25,257 bases of DNA from positions 1-25,257 of the forward strand of contig DLQO01000053.1 in the NCBI GenBank assembly GCA_002478765.1, in the 5' to 3' direction. Shown here one piece after another: positions 16,884 to 25,257 of the stretch. The notes below the pieces were generated by a model. It saw only the letters and a program-made list of their open reading frames with translations. It made no database searches and was not told the origin of the DNA. Position 1 is the stretch's first letter, and each line of letters starts with the position of its first letter. This stretch comes from Flavobacteriales bacterium UBA7430. GTDB taxonomy: Bacteria > Bacteroidota > Bacteroidia > Flavobacteriales > UBA7430. Position numbers and translations under genes: made by a program.

Positions 16884-17495
16884 TTATTTTACTTTCCAGT
16901 TAAATCCAAAAGCGATGGTTTTTGGTTTAAAGTCATAGCCTAAGTGAATCATAAAGGGCGTTTTTTGGAAAGATAAGTTTGTTCCTATATTTAGATTTAT
17001 GCCATGGTCATTGTGGTCAATGACGTAGTATTTACCCAGTGGGTTGGAGGAGCTTTGATTTTCGTCTTTTTCAATACCTTTTGAGTCATGATAGAATTTA
17101 TATCTAAAATTCTGAACATATCCAATGCCTAAACAAAGATCAATATCTATTCGATCCCAAACAAAGATGTTCAGCTTTTGAGGATTAAAGACAAGTCCTA
17201 TATTGATCATTTTGATCATGTTCTTGTTTCCATGGAAAATAGCATCTCTTAGTGTGTCGGACGCTACTGGAGCGTTTCTAAAGATGTAATCGTTATTGAA
17301 ATTCAATCGATTGAATTTTAGCTCGCTAAAAACACCAAGTCTTTGTTCTTTAGTTACGTTGTAGAAGCCTATCCCAAAAGGAATTTCATTGAAGCTTGTA
17401 AGAACTCCAAGAGCTGTGTAACTATCGTTACGAATGCTTTGACCTTTTGTAATTGTCAGCGCTAAAAAGGCAATGATTAAAAAATGCTTTTTCAT
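16884..17495 (-). CDS. Predicted outer-membrane beta-barrel-like protein, unknown function
   Basis: 203 residues with a signal peptide ([19 protein letters not shown]). The mature part alternates polar and hydrophobic residues in many short strands ([49 protein letters not shown]) and ends AFGFNWKVK, an aromatic-rich last strand typical of small outer-membrane barrels. I do not recognise a specific family. Its ATG overlaps the mutase large-subunit stop by four bases (ATGA), so it is translated from the same message. Nothing in the sequence links it to propionate metabolism. Confidence 0.7.
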   Translation of the reverse strand: MKKHFLIIAFLALTITKGQSIRNDSYTALGVLTSFNEIPFGIGFYNVTKEQRLGVFSELKFNRLNFNNDYIFRNAPVASDTLRDAIFHGNKNMIKMINIGLVFNPQKLNIFVWDRIDIDLCLGIGYVQNFRYKFYHDSKGIEKDENQSSSNPLGKYYVIDHNDHGINLNIGTNLSFQKTPFMIHLGYDFKPKTIAFGFNWKVK

Positions 17496-19624
17496 TTCTC
17501 AACATTCATCATAACATTCAATATTTCGGAGGCAGCATCGGCTATAACAGTTCCGGGTCCAAAGATACCAGCCACGCCCATATCGAATAATTCTTGATAG
17601 TCTTTGTTTGGGATAACGCCTCCGGCTACAATTAAAATATCATCTCTTCCAAGATCTTTGAGTTCATCAATTACTTTTGGAATCAGTACTTTGTGTCCAG
17701 CCGCTAATGAGGAAATCCCCAGAATATGAACATCGTTTTCTACAGCCTGTTTTGCTGCCTCTTTGGGGGTTTGGAAAAGTGGACCTATATCAACATCAAA
17801 TCCTAAGTCTGCGAAGGAGGTAGATACTACTTTTGCCCCTCTATCGTGACCGTCCTGCCCCATTTTAGCAATCATAATACGAGGTCTTCGACCTTCTATT
17901 TCGGCGAACGTGTCTGTTAATTTGCGTGCTTTGCTGAAAGCATTGTTGTCTGCTATTTCCATTGAGTAAACTCCCGATATTGAATGTATTTTCGCTTGAT
18001 ATCTTCCAAATATTTTTTCGCATGCAAAGGATATCTCTCCCAGTGTTGCTCGACTTTTTGCGGCAATCACAGCCAATTCTAATAAGTTCCCTTTGTTGCC
18101 ATTGCATGCTTCCGTGAGGTTACTTAAAGCGCTTGCAACAGCCGATTCATTTCTATTTTCTCGTACATTATTTAAACGTTTTATTTGTGACTTTAGTACG
18201 AGTGTATTGTCAATTTCTAGGGTGTCTAAGGGCTCTTCTTTATCAAGTCTATAGGCATTTACTCCAATAATTTGATCCGTTCCTGTGTCGATACGTGCTT
18301 GTTTTCTGGCTGCAGCCTCTTCAATTCGCATTTTAGGAATTCCTGTCTCAATGGCTTTGGCCATACCACCTAACTCTTCAATTTCACGAATGTGCTTCCA
18401 TGCTTTTTGGGTGATTTCTTCTGTGATTTTTTCAAGATAGTATGAGCCTCCCCAGGGGTCTACAACTTTTGTTATTTGTGTTTCTTCTTGAAGATAGATT
18501 TGAGTATTTCGAGCAATTCTTGCAGAGAATTCTGTCGGTAAGGCAATGGCCTCGTCCAATGCGTTGGTGTGCAAAGATTGTGTTCCGCCAAAAACTGCTG
18601 CCATGCCTTCAATGCAGGTTCTGGCTACGTTGTTGTATGGATCTTGTTCGGTTAAACTCCAGCCTGATGTTTGGCAATGTGTTCTTAATACAAGTGATTT
18701 TGGATTTTTCGGATTAAATTTTTTGACCATTTTTGCCCAAATCATTCTTGCGGCTCGCATTTTAGCAATTTCCATAAAGTGATTCATTCCAATACCCCAA
18801 AAGAAGGACAGTCGAGGTGCAAAGGAGTCTATGTCCATACCAGCTTTAAGCCCTGTTTTTATGTATTCTAGACCATCTGCTAGGGTATACGCCAATTCTA
18901 TGTCTGGAGTAGCACCAGCCTCTTGCATATGATAGCCCGAGATACTGATGGAATTGAATTTTGGCATGTTATGAGCTGTGTATTCAAAAATATCGGCTAT
19001 AATTCTCATAGAGGCCTTAGGTGGGTAGATGTAGGTATTTCTTACCATGAATTCCTTCAGGATGTCATTTTGAATCGTTCCACTGAGTTGATTTTGTTTC
19101 ACACCTTGCTCTTCAGCGGCTACAATGTAAAATGCCATAATCGGAAGCACTGCACCGTTCATGGTCATGGATACCGACATTTTATCTAGGGGAATTTGAC
19201 TGAAAAGGATTTTCATGTCTTCTACCGTATCGATGGCTACACCGGCCTTACCAACATCTCCAATCACACGCTCATGATCAGAGTCGTATCCGCGATGGGT
19301 TGCCAGATCAAAGGCTACCGATAAGCCCTTTTGTCCAGCAGACAGATTTCTACGATAAAATGCATTCGAGGCTTCTGCAGTAGAGAAACCTGCATATTGA
19401 CGAATGGTCCAAGGACGTTTTGCATACATTGAGCTGTAAGGACCCCTCAGATAGGGCTCAACGCCAGATATGAAGCCGATATGTTCGGTATGCTCAATGT
19501 CTTTAGCTTTGTAATTTTTTTGAATTTCTATTTGTTCAGGACTCAGCCAAGTATTACCTGATTTTTCAGCTTTTTCCCTGCTTAGATTGAGTGCGATATT
19601 TGAAAAATTAGGTCTAGACATCAT
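17492..19624 (-). CDS. mutB: Methylmalonyl-CoA mutase large (catalytic) subunit
   Basis: 710 residues, also named scpA. It isomerises (R)-methylmalonyl-CoA and succinyl-CoA using adenosylcobalamin. The N-terminal barrel shows [18 protein letters not shown] (CoA tunnel) and [10 protein letters not shown] with the conserved histidine H232. The C-terminal cobalamin domain has DGHDRGAKV with the cobalt-binding His593, followed by GISSLAAGH and VAGGVIP. All key residues seem intact. Two ATGs in tandem (19624 and 19621) overlap the small-subunit stop by 11 or 8 bases, a sign of coupled translation. The pathway links propionate or odd-chain and branched-chain breakdown to the TCA cycle. Confidence 0.97.
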   Translation of the reverse strand: MMSRPNFSNIALNLSREKAEKSGNTWLSPEQIEIQKNYKAKDIEHTEHIGFISGVEPYLRGPYSSMYAKRPWTIRQYAGFSTAEASNAFYRRNLSAGQKGLSVAFDLATHRGYDSDHERVIGDVGKAGVAIDTVEDMKILFSQIPLDKMSVSMTMNGAVLPIMAFYIVAAEEQGVKQNQLSGTIQNDILKEFMVRNTYIYPPKASMRIIADIFEYTAHNMPKFNSISISGYHMQEAGATPDIELAYTLADGLEYIKTGLKAGMDIDSFAPRLSFFWGIGMNHFMEIAKMRAARMIWAKMVKKFNPKNPKSLVLRTHCQTSGWSLTEQDPYNNVARTCIEGMAAVFGGTQSLHTNALDEAIALPTEFSARIARNTQIYLQEETQITKVVDPWGGSYYLEKITEEITQKAWKHIREIEELGGMAKAIETGIPKMRIEEAAARKQARIDTGTDQIIGVNAYRLDKEEPLDTLEIDNTLVLKSQIKRLNNVRENRNESAVASALSNLTEACNGNKGNLLELAVIAAKSRATLGEISFACEKIFGRYQAKIHSISGVYSMEIADNNAFSKARKLTDTFAEIEGRRPRIMIAKMGQDGHDRGAKVVSTSFADLGFDVDIGPLFQTPKEAAKQAVENDVHILGISSLAAGHKVLIPKVIDELKDLGRDDILIVAGGVIPNKDYQELFDMGVAGIFGPGTVIADAASEILNVMMNVEK

Positions 19625-20996
19625 TCGGCTCTTTTGCTAATCGTTCAAGATCCATATTTGCAGACAATCGATTGGCGTTCATGGCTTTAAATTCTTTTCC
19701 TTTCAGAAGGTTTAATGTCAGTGATTTATCAATATTATGAGACATTTTTTCTTCTCTATTTGGGAAAAGGTTGGTCCCCAGAAGTCTTATTTTTTTGTTG
19801 TTTAAATCGTGTTCTTGACTACGTGCATTTTTCTCGATCATCTCTTGTATTGTATTCATCTTTACACAAGTTAGCCAACCTCCTTTTTTTTCTATGTTTT
19901 GAAATACTTTCCAAGCATTCTCACTTAGTTTATTTGTTAAATATTCAATGTAGTAGGAGCCTGCTGACGGATCGACTACTTTATTAAAGTACGATTCTTC
20001 TTTTAAAATTAATGAGATATTTCTAGCCATCCGTTGTCCAAAATCATCCTCTTTCAAACAAACGGTATTAAAGCTGTTTACATTGATGGTGTTCGCTCCT
20101 CCTAGGGCAGCAGACATGCACTGGCTGGTGTTTCTGAGCATGTTTACTTGTGGTTCATAAAGTGTTGAGGTTCTCGAACTACTTTCAGCTCTCAGGTCAA
20201 GATCAACGTATTGTTTGTTGTATGCTTTTAGAATTTGTTTCCACAGGATTCGGATGGCTCTGAATTTAGCAATCTCAAAAAAATAATTTGTCGATACCGC
20301 AAGGCTTACCTGAATTTTATCAGGCTTTAATTCGTTAGTGTTTGCAAAATACTCACTCAGTTGAGCCAATGTAAAAGCGAGCTCTTGAGTTAGTGTAGCT
20401 CCTGCGTTATGATATTCGTAACCTCGTAAGCAGACACTTTTATACTGTGGTAGTTCTTTAACATTTTCTTGTATTGATTTGAAGTTCTCCCATAAGTTGG
20501 TCTGAAGTTCACCATTCCTCAATCCATCCATCAGAGGGTCATACTGCAGACTGCCTCTAATTGTATTCTTGTCAAGTTTTCTTTTTTGAACCAGTGAAAC
20601 GAATGCTTCTATGTCACTCACGGGAGTTTTAGATTGAAAAGAGGTTTGAATGTGCTGTATCCACACCCCTTCAAATACGGTTTCGATGTCTTTAGAGGGT
20701 AAGTCTTTAATCAGAAGAGCGGTAGCTCCTGAGTTTAGACTGGCCAATATTTTTTTGTTTTTTGGCAGAACAAGTGTTTGTTCTATTTCCCAGTTAGAGT
20801 GTTGATGGGTGATGTCATTCCTCAGTTCTGGTATGGATTCTGGATTGTATATGGGTTCAATTTGAATGTTTTCTGGATCTTCCCAAATAAGAGATTCGTA
20901 TTCATCTCCTTTAAGGTCTGTAAGAATAATTTCTTTCCACTCCTTAAGTGTTTTTGAATTAAAATCTCCAAATAGTCGTTCCATAGGTATACTCAT
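19614..20996 (-). CDS. mutA: Methylmalonyl-CoA mutase small (non-catalytic) subunit
   Basis: 460 residues, homologous to the barrel part of the large subunit but ending before a cobalamin-binding domain. It is thus shorter than classical small subunits (over 600 residues), though a short form is, as I recall, usual in flavobacteria. The equivalent of the catalytic GYH reads GYEYHNAGA (192-200), with Glu194 in place of the histidine, consistent with a structural partner. [13 protein letters not shown] and [15 protein letters not shown] match the barrel of the catalytic subunit. It overlaps divIC by four bases (ATGA) and the large subunit by about 8-11, so all are on one transcript. Confidence 0.93.
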   Translation of the reverse strand: MSIPMERLFGDFNSKTLKEWKEIILTDLKGDEYESLIWEDPENIQIEPIYNPESIPELRNDITHQHSNWEIEQTLVLPKNKKILASLNSGATALLIKDLPSKDIETVFEGVWIQHIQTSFQSKTPVSDIEAFVSLVQKRKLDKNTIRGSLQYDPLMDGLRNGELQTNLWENFKSIQENVKELPQYKSVCLRGYEYHNAGATLTQELAFTLAQLSEYFANTNELKPDKIQVSLAVSTNYFFEIAKFRAIRILWKQILKAYNKQYVDLDLRAESSSRTSTLYEPQVNMLRNTSQCMSAALGGANTINVNSFNTVCLKEDDFGQRMARNISLILKEESYFNKVVDPSAGSYYIEYLTNKLSENAWKVFQNIEKKGGWLTCVKMNTIQEMIEKNARSQEHDLNNKKIRLLGTNLFPNREEKMSHNIDKSLTLNLLKGKEFKAMNANRLSANMDLERLAKEPNDV

Positions 20997-21295
20997 TCAA
21001 TAATGAGAAAGATCTCTTCATTTTCTTTTTTCATGTGGTATTTTTCTCGAGCAAATTTTTCTAATCCTTTTGGGTTGGAAAGTTCCTCAAGAGCAATAGA
21101 ATCCTTTTTGATTTCTTCTTGGTAATGCTTTTGATCTTTTTCGAGCTGATCAATTGTCTCTGACAATCTGCTTTGATTGATGTAGGAGTTGTTGTCGAAT
21201 AAAAGCATCCACACCAAAAAGATAAAGCCAATAATCACGAAAGGATTTTTTATTTTTTTAAATAGTAAATTAAAAATCAATTTTTTATTTGACAT
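20993..21295 (-). CDS. DivIC/FtsB-like septum formation initiator
   Basis: 100 residues: a short basic cytoplasmic tail, one membrane helix (about 17-35, FVIIGFIFLVWMLLF), a coiled coil (about 42-75, with heptad-like QLEKDQKHYQEEIKKD) and the conserved end LSNPKGLEKFAREKYHMKK...EEIFLI. This is the FtsB/DivIC family, which bridges FtsL and FtsQ in the divisome with the coiled coil in the periplasm. It is the promoter-proximal gene of the operon that contains the mutase subunits. I recall this division/mutase pairing from other flavobacteria. Confidence 0.92.
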   Translation of the reverse strand: MSNKKLIFNLLFKKIKNPFVIIGFIFLVWMLLFDNNSYINQSRLSETIDQLEKDQKHYQEEIKKDSIALEELSNPKGLEKFAREKYHMKKENEEIFLIIE

Positions 21296-21396
21296 TTTAT
21301 ATCGGGTTGAGCGTATTTATTCACACTTAGTTAAATAGAACAACTTGCGTAATCGTTCATAGAATAATCTTTTGTTGTAAAAAGGTCGAAGCTTTT

Positions 21397-21404
21397 CAAA
21401 TATA
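21397..21404 (-). promoter_or_regulatory. Promoter -7 element for the divIC-mutA-mutB operon
   Basis: On the - strand it reads TATATTTG, an exact TAnnTTTG match and identical to the element before guaB. It lies about 100 bases upstream of the divIC ATG, implying a leader of roughly 95 bases. No TTG is seen at the expected -33 spacing. Confidence 0.5.
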
Positions 21405-21441
21405 CAATTTATAGTATTTAATTCTATGATTGATGCTTTAA

Positions 21442-21471
21442 TGAATTTATTCATGTTGAATAAGGGATTCA
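21442..21471. repeat. Alternating TGAAT/ATTCA boxes, operator-like
   Basis: Four pentamers in 30 bases: TGAAT at 21442 and 21457, and ATTCA at 21449 and 21467. The middle pair extends to the perfect 7-bp inverted repeat TTATTCA (21447-21453)/TGAATAA (21457-21463) with a 3-base spacer. It lies between the divergent divIC and gpmI genes. It could be a regulator site, but the region is AT-rich and chance is possible. Confidence 0.3.
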
Positions 21472-21607
21472 CTGAGGTATATCTTTTCTAGAACAGAAGT
21501 CTTAGTATTGTGTTTGTTTCCAAGAGTATTCGCTCCACAGAGTATGGAGTGCCTGAAAAACTATGTACTATCAAAAGTAAAAGCTAAATTGCCGCAAATT
21601 TAGATTG

Positions 21608-23125
21608 ATGAAAAAAGTAGCCTTGTTAATTCTCGACGGTTGGGGTCATGGAAATGATACCAAGTCCAATGCCATGCAAAATGCGAACACCTCTTTTGTA
21701 GATTCTCTTTACAAAAGCTATCCAAATGCTGAACTGCTTACCGATGGAGAGCAAGTAGGACTTCCTGCGGGCCAAATGGGTAATTCTGAGGTTGGGCATC
21801 TCAATATTGGAGCTGGAAGAGTTGTTTATCAAGATTTGGTGAAAATTAATCATGCTGTTAAGAATGATACTTTTAAGGACAATGAAGCTCTGAATAAAGC
21901 TTTTTCGTATGCCAAAGAAAATAACAAAGCTGTTCATTTCATGGGCTTGGTTTCTGATGGGGGTATTCATGCTCACGACACTCATCTTCATCATTTATGC
22001 GAATTGGCTGATACAGCAGAATTAGAGAATGTTTACATCCACGCTTTCACAGACGGTAGGGATACCGATCCGAAAAGCGGTAAGGGTTTTATAGAAAAGT
22101 TAGAGTCAAAGATTTCTAATTTATCAGCTGAACTTGTTAGTGTTGTTGGACGTTATTATGCGATGGATAGAGATACGCGTTGGGAGCGTGTTAAATTGGC
22201 TTATGACTTGATGGTTCACGCTAAGGGAGAAAAAACTAAAGATCTTATCGATTCGATCCAATCTTCATACAATGCGGGTGTTACCGATGAGTTTGTAAAA
22301 CCTCTTAGTAAAGTTGATGCTGATGGTAATGCTCTTGCAAAAATTGAAGAAGGTGATTTGGTGCTATGCTTTAATTTTCGGACCGATCGATGTCGTGAAA
22401 TTTCTAGAGTACTTACTCAAGAAGATTTCCCAGAGTACAACATGTCAGCTCTCCATTTGAATTACGTTACAATGACTATGTATGATGAAGCTTATAGAGA
22501 TGTATCGGTTTTATTTTACAAAGATAATTTACAGAAAACTTTAGGAGAAGTACTCTCTGCTCATGGGAAGACTCAGATTCGAATTGCAGAAACAGAGAAG
22601 TACCCTCATGTTTCTTTCTTCTTTTCTGGAGGACGTGAGCCGAGTTTTGATGGGGAAAAACGTATTATGATTCCATCACCTAAAGTCGCCACTTATGATT
22701 TACAACCATCAATGAGTGCTCAAAAAATAACAGATGCTATTATTTCTGAAATTGAGAATGCTCCCTCAGACTTCATTTGCTTGAATTTTGCAAATCCAGA
22801 CATGGTTGGGCATACCGGTGTTTATGAGGCTGTTATAGAGGCTCTTGAGGTCGTTGATCAGTGTACCAAGCAAGTTGTAGAAGCGGGTTTGAAGCAAGAT
22901 TACGGTTTTATCATCATTGCAGATCATGGTAACGCTGATTTCATGATTAACGATGACGGAACACCAAATACAGCTCATACGACGAATCCTGTGCCTTGTT
23001 TTTTATTAAATACCGACTACTCTGAAATCAAGGATGGTAAGCTTGCTGATGTGGCTCCTACAATATTGAAAATTATGGGCATTACGATTCCAGATGAGAT
23101 GGATGGAAATGTACTGGTAGGTTAG
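21608..23125 (+). CDS. gpmI: 2,3-bisphosphoglycerate-independent phosphoglycerate mutase
   Basis: 505 residues. It interconverts 3- and 2-phosphoglycerate in glycolysis and gluconeogenesis, using two Mn ions and a phosphoserine intermediate. The sequence opens KKVALLILDGWG (metal ligand D10). The nucleophile S60 is in MGNSEVGHLNIGAGR. The transferase insert carries SDGGIHAH and FTDGRDTDP (149-153). The C-terminal metal-binding part shows NFANPDMVGHTG, IIADHGNADFM and TAHTTNPVP. ATG 21608 is the start; a TTG three bases upstream is in frame but unlikely. It is transcribed alone and collides with tsaB: the two stops overlap in TTAG. Confidence 0.98.
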   Translation: MKKVALLILDGWGHGNDTKSNAMQNANTSFVDSLYKSYPNAELLTDGEQVGLPAGQMGNSEVGHLNIGAGRVVYQDLVKINHAVKNDTFKDNEALNKAFSYAKENNKAVHFMGLVSDGGIHAHDTHLHHLCELADTAELENVYIHAFTDGRDTDPKSGKGFIEKLESKISNLSAELVSVVGRYYAMDRDTRWERVKLAYDLMVHAKGEKTKDLIDSIQSSYNAGVTDEFVKPLSKVDADGNALAKIEEGDLVLCFNFRTDRCREISRVLTQEDFPEYNMSALHLNYVTMTMYDEAYRDVSVLFYKDNLQKTLGEVLSAHGKTQIRIAETEKYPHVSFFFSGGREPSFDGEKRIMIPSPKVATYDLQPSMSAQKITDAIISEIENAPSDFICLNFANPDMVGHTGVYEAVIEALEVVDQCTKQVVEAGLKQDYGFIIIADHGNADFMINDDGTPNTAHTTNPVPCFLLNTDYSEIKDGKLADVAPTILKIMGITIPDEMDGNVLVG

Positions 23126-23808
23126 GCTCCTTTTTTACCGTCAACGAAATCTTTTAGATAATAAGGTTCGAAATAAGCTACATTTTCAAATTCACTTTTG
23201 TCGTAGGCAATTTGAGCTAGTTTTGCTACTGCCGCTGCCGATGGATACAAGGAAGATTCAAATTTTGAATTTTCTTTTTCATAAAGTTCTTTTGATTTTT
23301 CAGCACCATCTCCAATGAAATGACAAACTGACTTATTCAGGAATTCATCAAAAGAATCTTCTTTCAAGATTAGAGCTTCAGTATCCTTTATTTTCTTGAA
23401 TTTGGAGTCAAACACTGCGGTGTAGACTTCCATTCTTCTTGCATCAATCATGGGGATGATGAGGTCTTTGCTACTAACTTTACAATTTGAAGCATAAGTT
23501 CTGGACAGAATCTCAAGTGTTTCTAAACTAATGAGTGGGATGTTGAGTCCATAACAAAGCCCTTTTGCTGCAGAAACCCCTATGCGAAGCCCTGTGTATG
23601 ACCCTGGACCTTTACTTACAGCAATGGCATCTAGTTTGTTTAGTTTTCTTCCTGATTTAATACAAATTTCTTCTATGAAAACATGTAGTTTTTCTGAGTG
23701 GGAGAAATGTCCATCATTAAAATCAATGGATTCTATAACATGTCCATTTTCTGATAAGGCTATTGAACAGTTTTTTGTTGCTGTTTCTAGAATGAGTAAT
23801 AGAGCCAT
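23122..23808 (-). CDS. tsaB: tRNA threonylcarbamoyladenosine biosynthesis protein TsaB
   Basis: 228 residues, ASKHA-fold partner that binds TsaD and supports t6A formation at position 37 of ANN-decoding tRNAs in the cytoplasm. Visible features are the N-terminal LLILETATKNCSIAL (degenerate phosphate-1 loop) and the family signature GPGSYTGLRIGVSAAKGL (from residue 67), with the usual IDARRMEVYTAVF strand later. The length matches the family. It starts one base after the efflux-adaptor stop, so it is the last gene of that operon and probably reads from the same promoter outside the window. Confidence 0.95.
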   Translation of the reverse strand: MALLLILETATKNCSIALSENGHVIESIDFNDGHFSHSEKLHVFIEEICIKSGRKLNKLDAIAVSKGPGSYTGLRIGVSAAKGLCYGLNIPLISLETLEILSRTYASNCKVSSKDLIIPMIDARRMEVYTAVFDSKFKKIKDTEALILKEDSFDEFLNKSVCHFIGDGAEKSKELYEKENSKFESSLYPSAAAVAKLAQIAYDKSEFENVAYFEPYYLKDFVDGKKGA

Positions 23809-23809
23809 T

Positions 23810-25057
23810 TTATTTATTTTCTACCTGAACATTTTTTTGATTGCTAAGTTTCTTTGAAACGGCGCTGTAAGGTGCCGTAATTACTTCTTGTCCTACATAA
23901 AGGCCTTTTACAATTTCAATATTTTGATCGTCTTGAATACCCGTCTCAATAGATTTTAAGTGAGCTTTTCCGTTTTGAGCAACAAACACACATTCAAAGG
24001 CTTCTTCAGTCTGATCTCTTTCAGGATCCTCCGTAGTGATGATCGAATAGTCGCTGCTATCTTTTCGTGTAGTTACGGATTGTATAGAGAGTAGTTTTAT
24101 ATCATGCTTAACCGATGTAACGATATCTACTGATGCTGTCATCCCCGGTCGAAATGGGTGCTTGTGTGTTTTTAGTTGTTTCTCGTAGGAAGATTTTAGT
24201 ATTCTAACTTTCACTTCAAAATTTGTTACTTGATCTGCTGATGTTCCAACCAGGTTCGCAGAGTTCGCAATTTCTGTAACTTTTCCTTCAAAGACATCTT
24301 TGCTGTAAGCATCAATTCTTACTTCAGCCCGATCATTAAGATTAACCCTCATGATGTCATTTTCACTCACATCAACAATAACTTCCATTTGGTTAAAGTC
24401 GGCAATACGAAGTAGTTCGGTTCCGGTCATTTGTGCTGTCCCTACAACGCGCTCTCCTTGTTCAACGTTGAGCCTGGAAATCGTGCCTGATATTGGAGCA
24501 AAGATTGAAGTTCTGTTTAGGTTGTTTTGTACTTCTTTCACTGCGGCTTCAGAACTTTCGACATTGTGATAAGAAGCTTTGACAGCCAATTGAGCCAACT
24601 CATAATTGTTTTGACTCGTTTCATATTCAGTGGGTGAAATAGCTCCCTTTTCGAAAAGACTTGCGTTCCTTGTGAACTTAATTTCTGCGTCTTTTAATTG
24701 CGTTTTTTGTTGCGCTAACTGGGCTTTTATATTATTAAGACTGGCTTCCATGCGGTCGAGATTTGCTGCGTAAATCTCAGGATTGATCCGAAGGAGTAAA
24801 TCATTTTGATTGACCCAGTCTCCTTCTTTGACCTTGAGTTCAATAATTTCTCCCGATACATCTGGTGAGATTTTAATCTCTATTTCAGGTTGTATTTTAC
24901 CATCGGCAGGTACGGTTTCCGTGATGGATCCTACAAACACTTGTTCTGTTTTGACAATCAAGGGTTTTTCACCACCGAGATATCCCTTTTTCTTGACGAT
25001 TACAAGAAGAATGAAAAGAAGTATTGTTGTTAGTATGATGATTGATTTTCGAGTCAT
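23810..25057 (-). CDS. Efflux periplasmic adaptor subunit (HlyD/MacA-like membrane fusion protein)
   Basis: 415 residues with an N-terminal membrane anchor (about 5-22) and a basic turn. A lipoyl-like half (KISPDVSGEIIELKVKEGDW) is followed by a long helical hairpin (about 95-180, MEASLNNIKAQLAQQKTQLK and following). The second lipoyl half (IFAPISGTISRLNVEQGERV) leads into a beta-barrel domain (MEVIVDVSENDIMRVNLNDRAEVRIDAY) and a membrane-proximal domain. It bridges an inner-membrane pump and a TolC channel. The organisation favours a MacA-like adaptor for an ABC pump, but no pump gene is visible here; it may lie beyond the window. The ATG overlaps the TolC-family stop as ATGA. Confidence 0.93.
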   Translation of the reverse strand: MTRKSIIILTTILLFILLVIVKKKGYLGGEKPLIVKTEQVFVGSITETVPADGKIQPEIEIKISPDVSGEIIELKVKEGDWVNQNDLLLRINPEIYAANLDRMEASLNNIKAQLAQQKTQLKDAEIKFTRNASLFEKGAISPTEYETSQNNYELAQLAVKASYHNVESSEAAVKEVQNNLNRTSIFAPISGTISRLNVEQGERVVGTAQMTGTELLRIADFNQMEVIVDVSENDIMRVNLNDRAEVRIDAYSKDVFEGKVTEIANSANLVGTSADQVTNFEVKVRILKSSYEKQLKTHKHPFRPGMTASVDIVTSVKHDIKLLSIQSVTTRKDSSDYSIITTEDPERDQTEEAFECVFVAQNGKAHLKSIETGIQDDQNIEIVKGLYVGQEVITAPYSAVSKKLSNQKNVQVENK

Positions 25058-25257
25058 AATTGAAAGGTTTGAAGGGTGTAGAATTCATATAATTTCACCT
25101 TAAAAATCAGGTCGTATTTTGCTTGTAATTTATCGGATTCTGACGAAATGAGTTTGTTTTTAGATTCGTTATACTCATAGCTGTTTACCATGCCTAATTC
25201 ATAACGCTCCGTAGTATATGCATAGGACTCTTTTGATGCTAGTACAGATTTCGTTGC
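25054..25257 (-). CDS. TolC-family outer-membrane efflux protein, C-terminal fragment (gene continues beyond window)
   Basis: The frame is open from the window edge to TGA at 25056-25054, giving 67 C-terminal residues. The segment ASKESYAYTTERYELGMVNSYEYN and then LQAKYDLIFKVKLYEF is the second repeat end of TolC-family coiled-coil helices (usual form ...RYELGLINSYDYNQAKN...LLQAKYDYIFK). It overlaps the adaptor by four bases, which fits an outer-membrane channel and adaptor pair made together. The N-terminal part and signal peptide lie outside the window. Confidence 0.9.
   Translation of the reverse strand, partial: ATKSVLASKESYAYTTERYELGMVNSYEYNESKNKLISSESDKLQAKYDLIFKVKLYEFYTLQTFQL

Larger units (their letters stand above)
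21296..21607. other. Divergent intergenic region between divIC (-) and gpmI (+)
   Basis: This is the only gap longer than 300 bases. It is AT-rich and holds no ORF I trust. Visible elements are a - strand promoter element at 21397-21404; a cluster of TGAAT/ATTCA pentamers at 21442-21471; a hairpin CGCTCCA/TGGAGTG at 21531-21551 (one G-T pair, 7-base loop, no T tract on either side); and the inverted repeat CTAAATT (21584-21590)/AATTTAG (21597-21603) just before the gpmI start. The last overlaps TAAATTG, one base short of the TAnnTTTG consensus. No structured RNA family was recognised. Confidence 0.6.

Noticed and set aside
21626..21994. 122-codon antisense frame opposite the start of gpmI
   Set aside because: gpmI is unambiguous over this stretch; the antisense product shows no recognisable motif.

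Overview
The window looks like a chromosomal segment of a Bacteroidota member, most likely a marine or aquatic flavobacterium or cryomorph relative. The grounds are a T9SS-type C-terminal sorting tail at the left edge, Bacteroidota-style TAnnTTTG promoter elements in several intergenic gaps, few Shine-Dalgarno sequences, moderate-to-low GC, and families typical of the phylum (DUF4199, YwqK/MORN-like, a split methylmalonyl-CoA mutase with a short small subunit, and a SurA/PpiC cluster). I see no tRNA, rRNA, CRISPR array, insertion sequence or phage gene. This is ordinary core chromosome, tightly packed into operons.

Left part, + strand (1-8573). First comes the tail of a probably secreted protein and a clear intrinsic terminator. 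Next is a three-gene membrane/glycan operon (DUF4199 membrane protein, DPM1-like GT2 glycosyltransferase, GT4 glycosyltransferase), then a secreted YwqK/MORN-type protein. A second run follows: a nitronate monooxygenase/FabK-like flavoenzyme, a divergent NRAMP-related transporter lacking the DPGN motif, and a pair of M16 peptidase genes, the first with the zinc motif and the second without it.

Middle part, + strand (8749-16537). This is a probable six-gene operon: guaB, a two-domain PpiC-type periplasmic isomerase, a SurA-like lipoprotein, a SurA-like isomerase, a MoxR AAA+ ATPase and murB. The three consecutive periplasmic-folding genes suggest an outer-membrane biogenesis module embedded between nucleotide and cell-wall metabolism.

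Right part. On the - strand lie a small cysteine-rich membrane protein that meets murB stop-to-stop, and an operon of a DivIC/FtsB-like division protein, methylmalonyl-CoA mutase small and large subunits and a predicted beta-barrel protein, all linked by short overlaps. A 312-base divergent spacer separates that operon from gpmI (+). gpmI again meets its convergent neighbour (tsaB, -) stop-to-stop. tsaB is the last gene of an efflux operon running TolC-family protein (cut by the window edge), periplasmic adaptor, tsaB.

I found no convincing novel system. The observations most worth a second look are the NRAMP homologue with a rebuilt metal site, the four-cysteine NqrM-like membrane protein, the non-PPIase SurA-like lipoprotein in the middle of the chaperone operon, and the operator-like repeats in the gpmI/divIC spacer.
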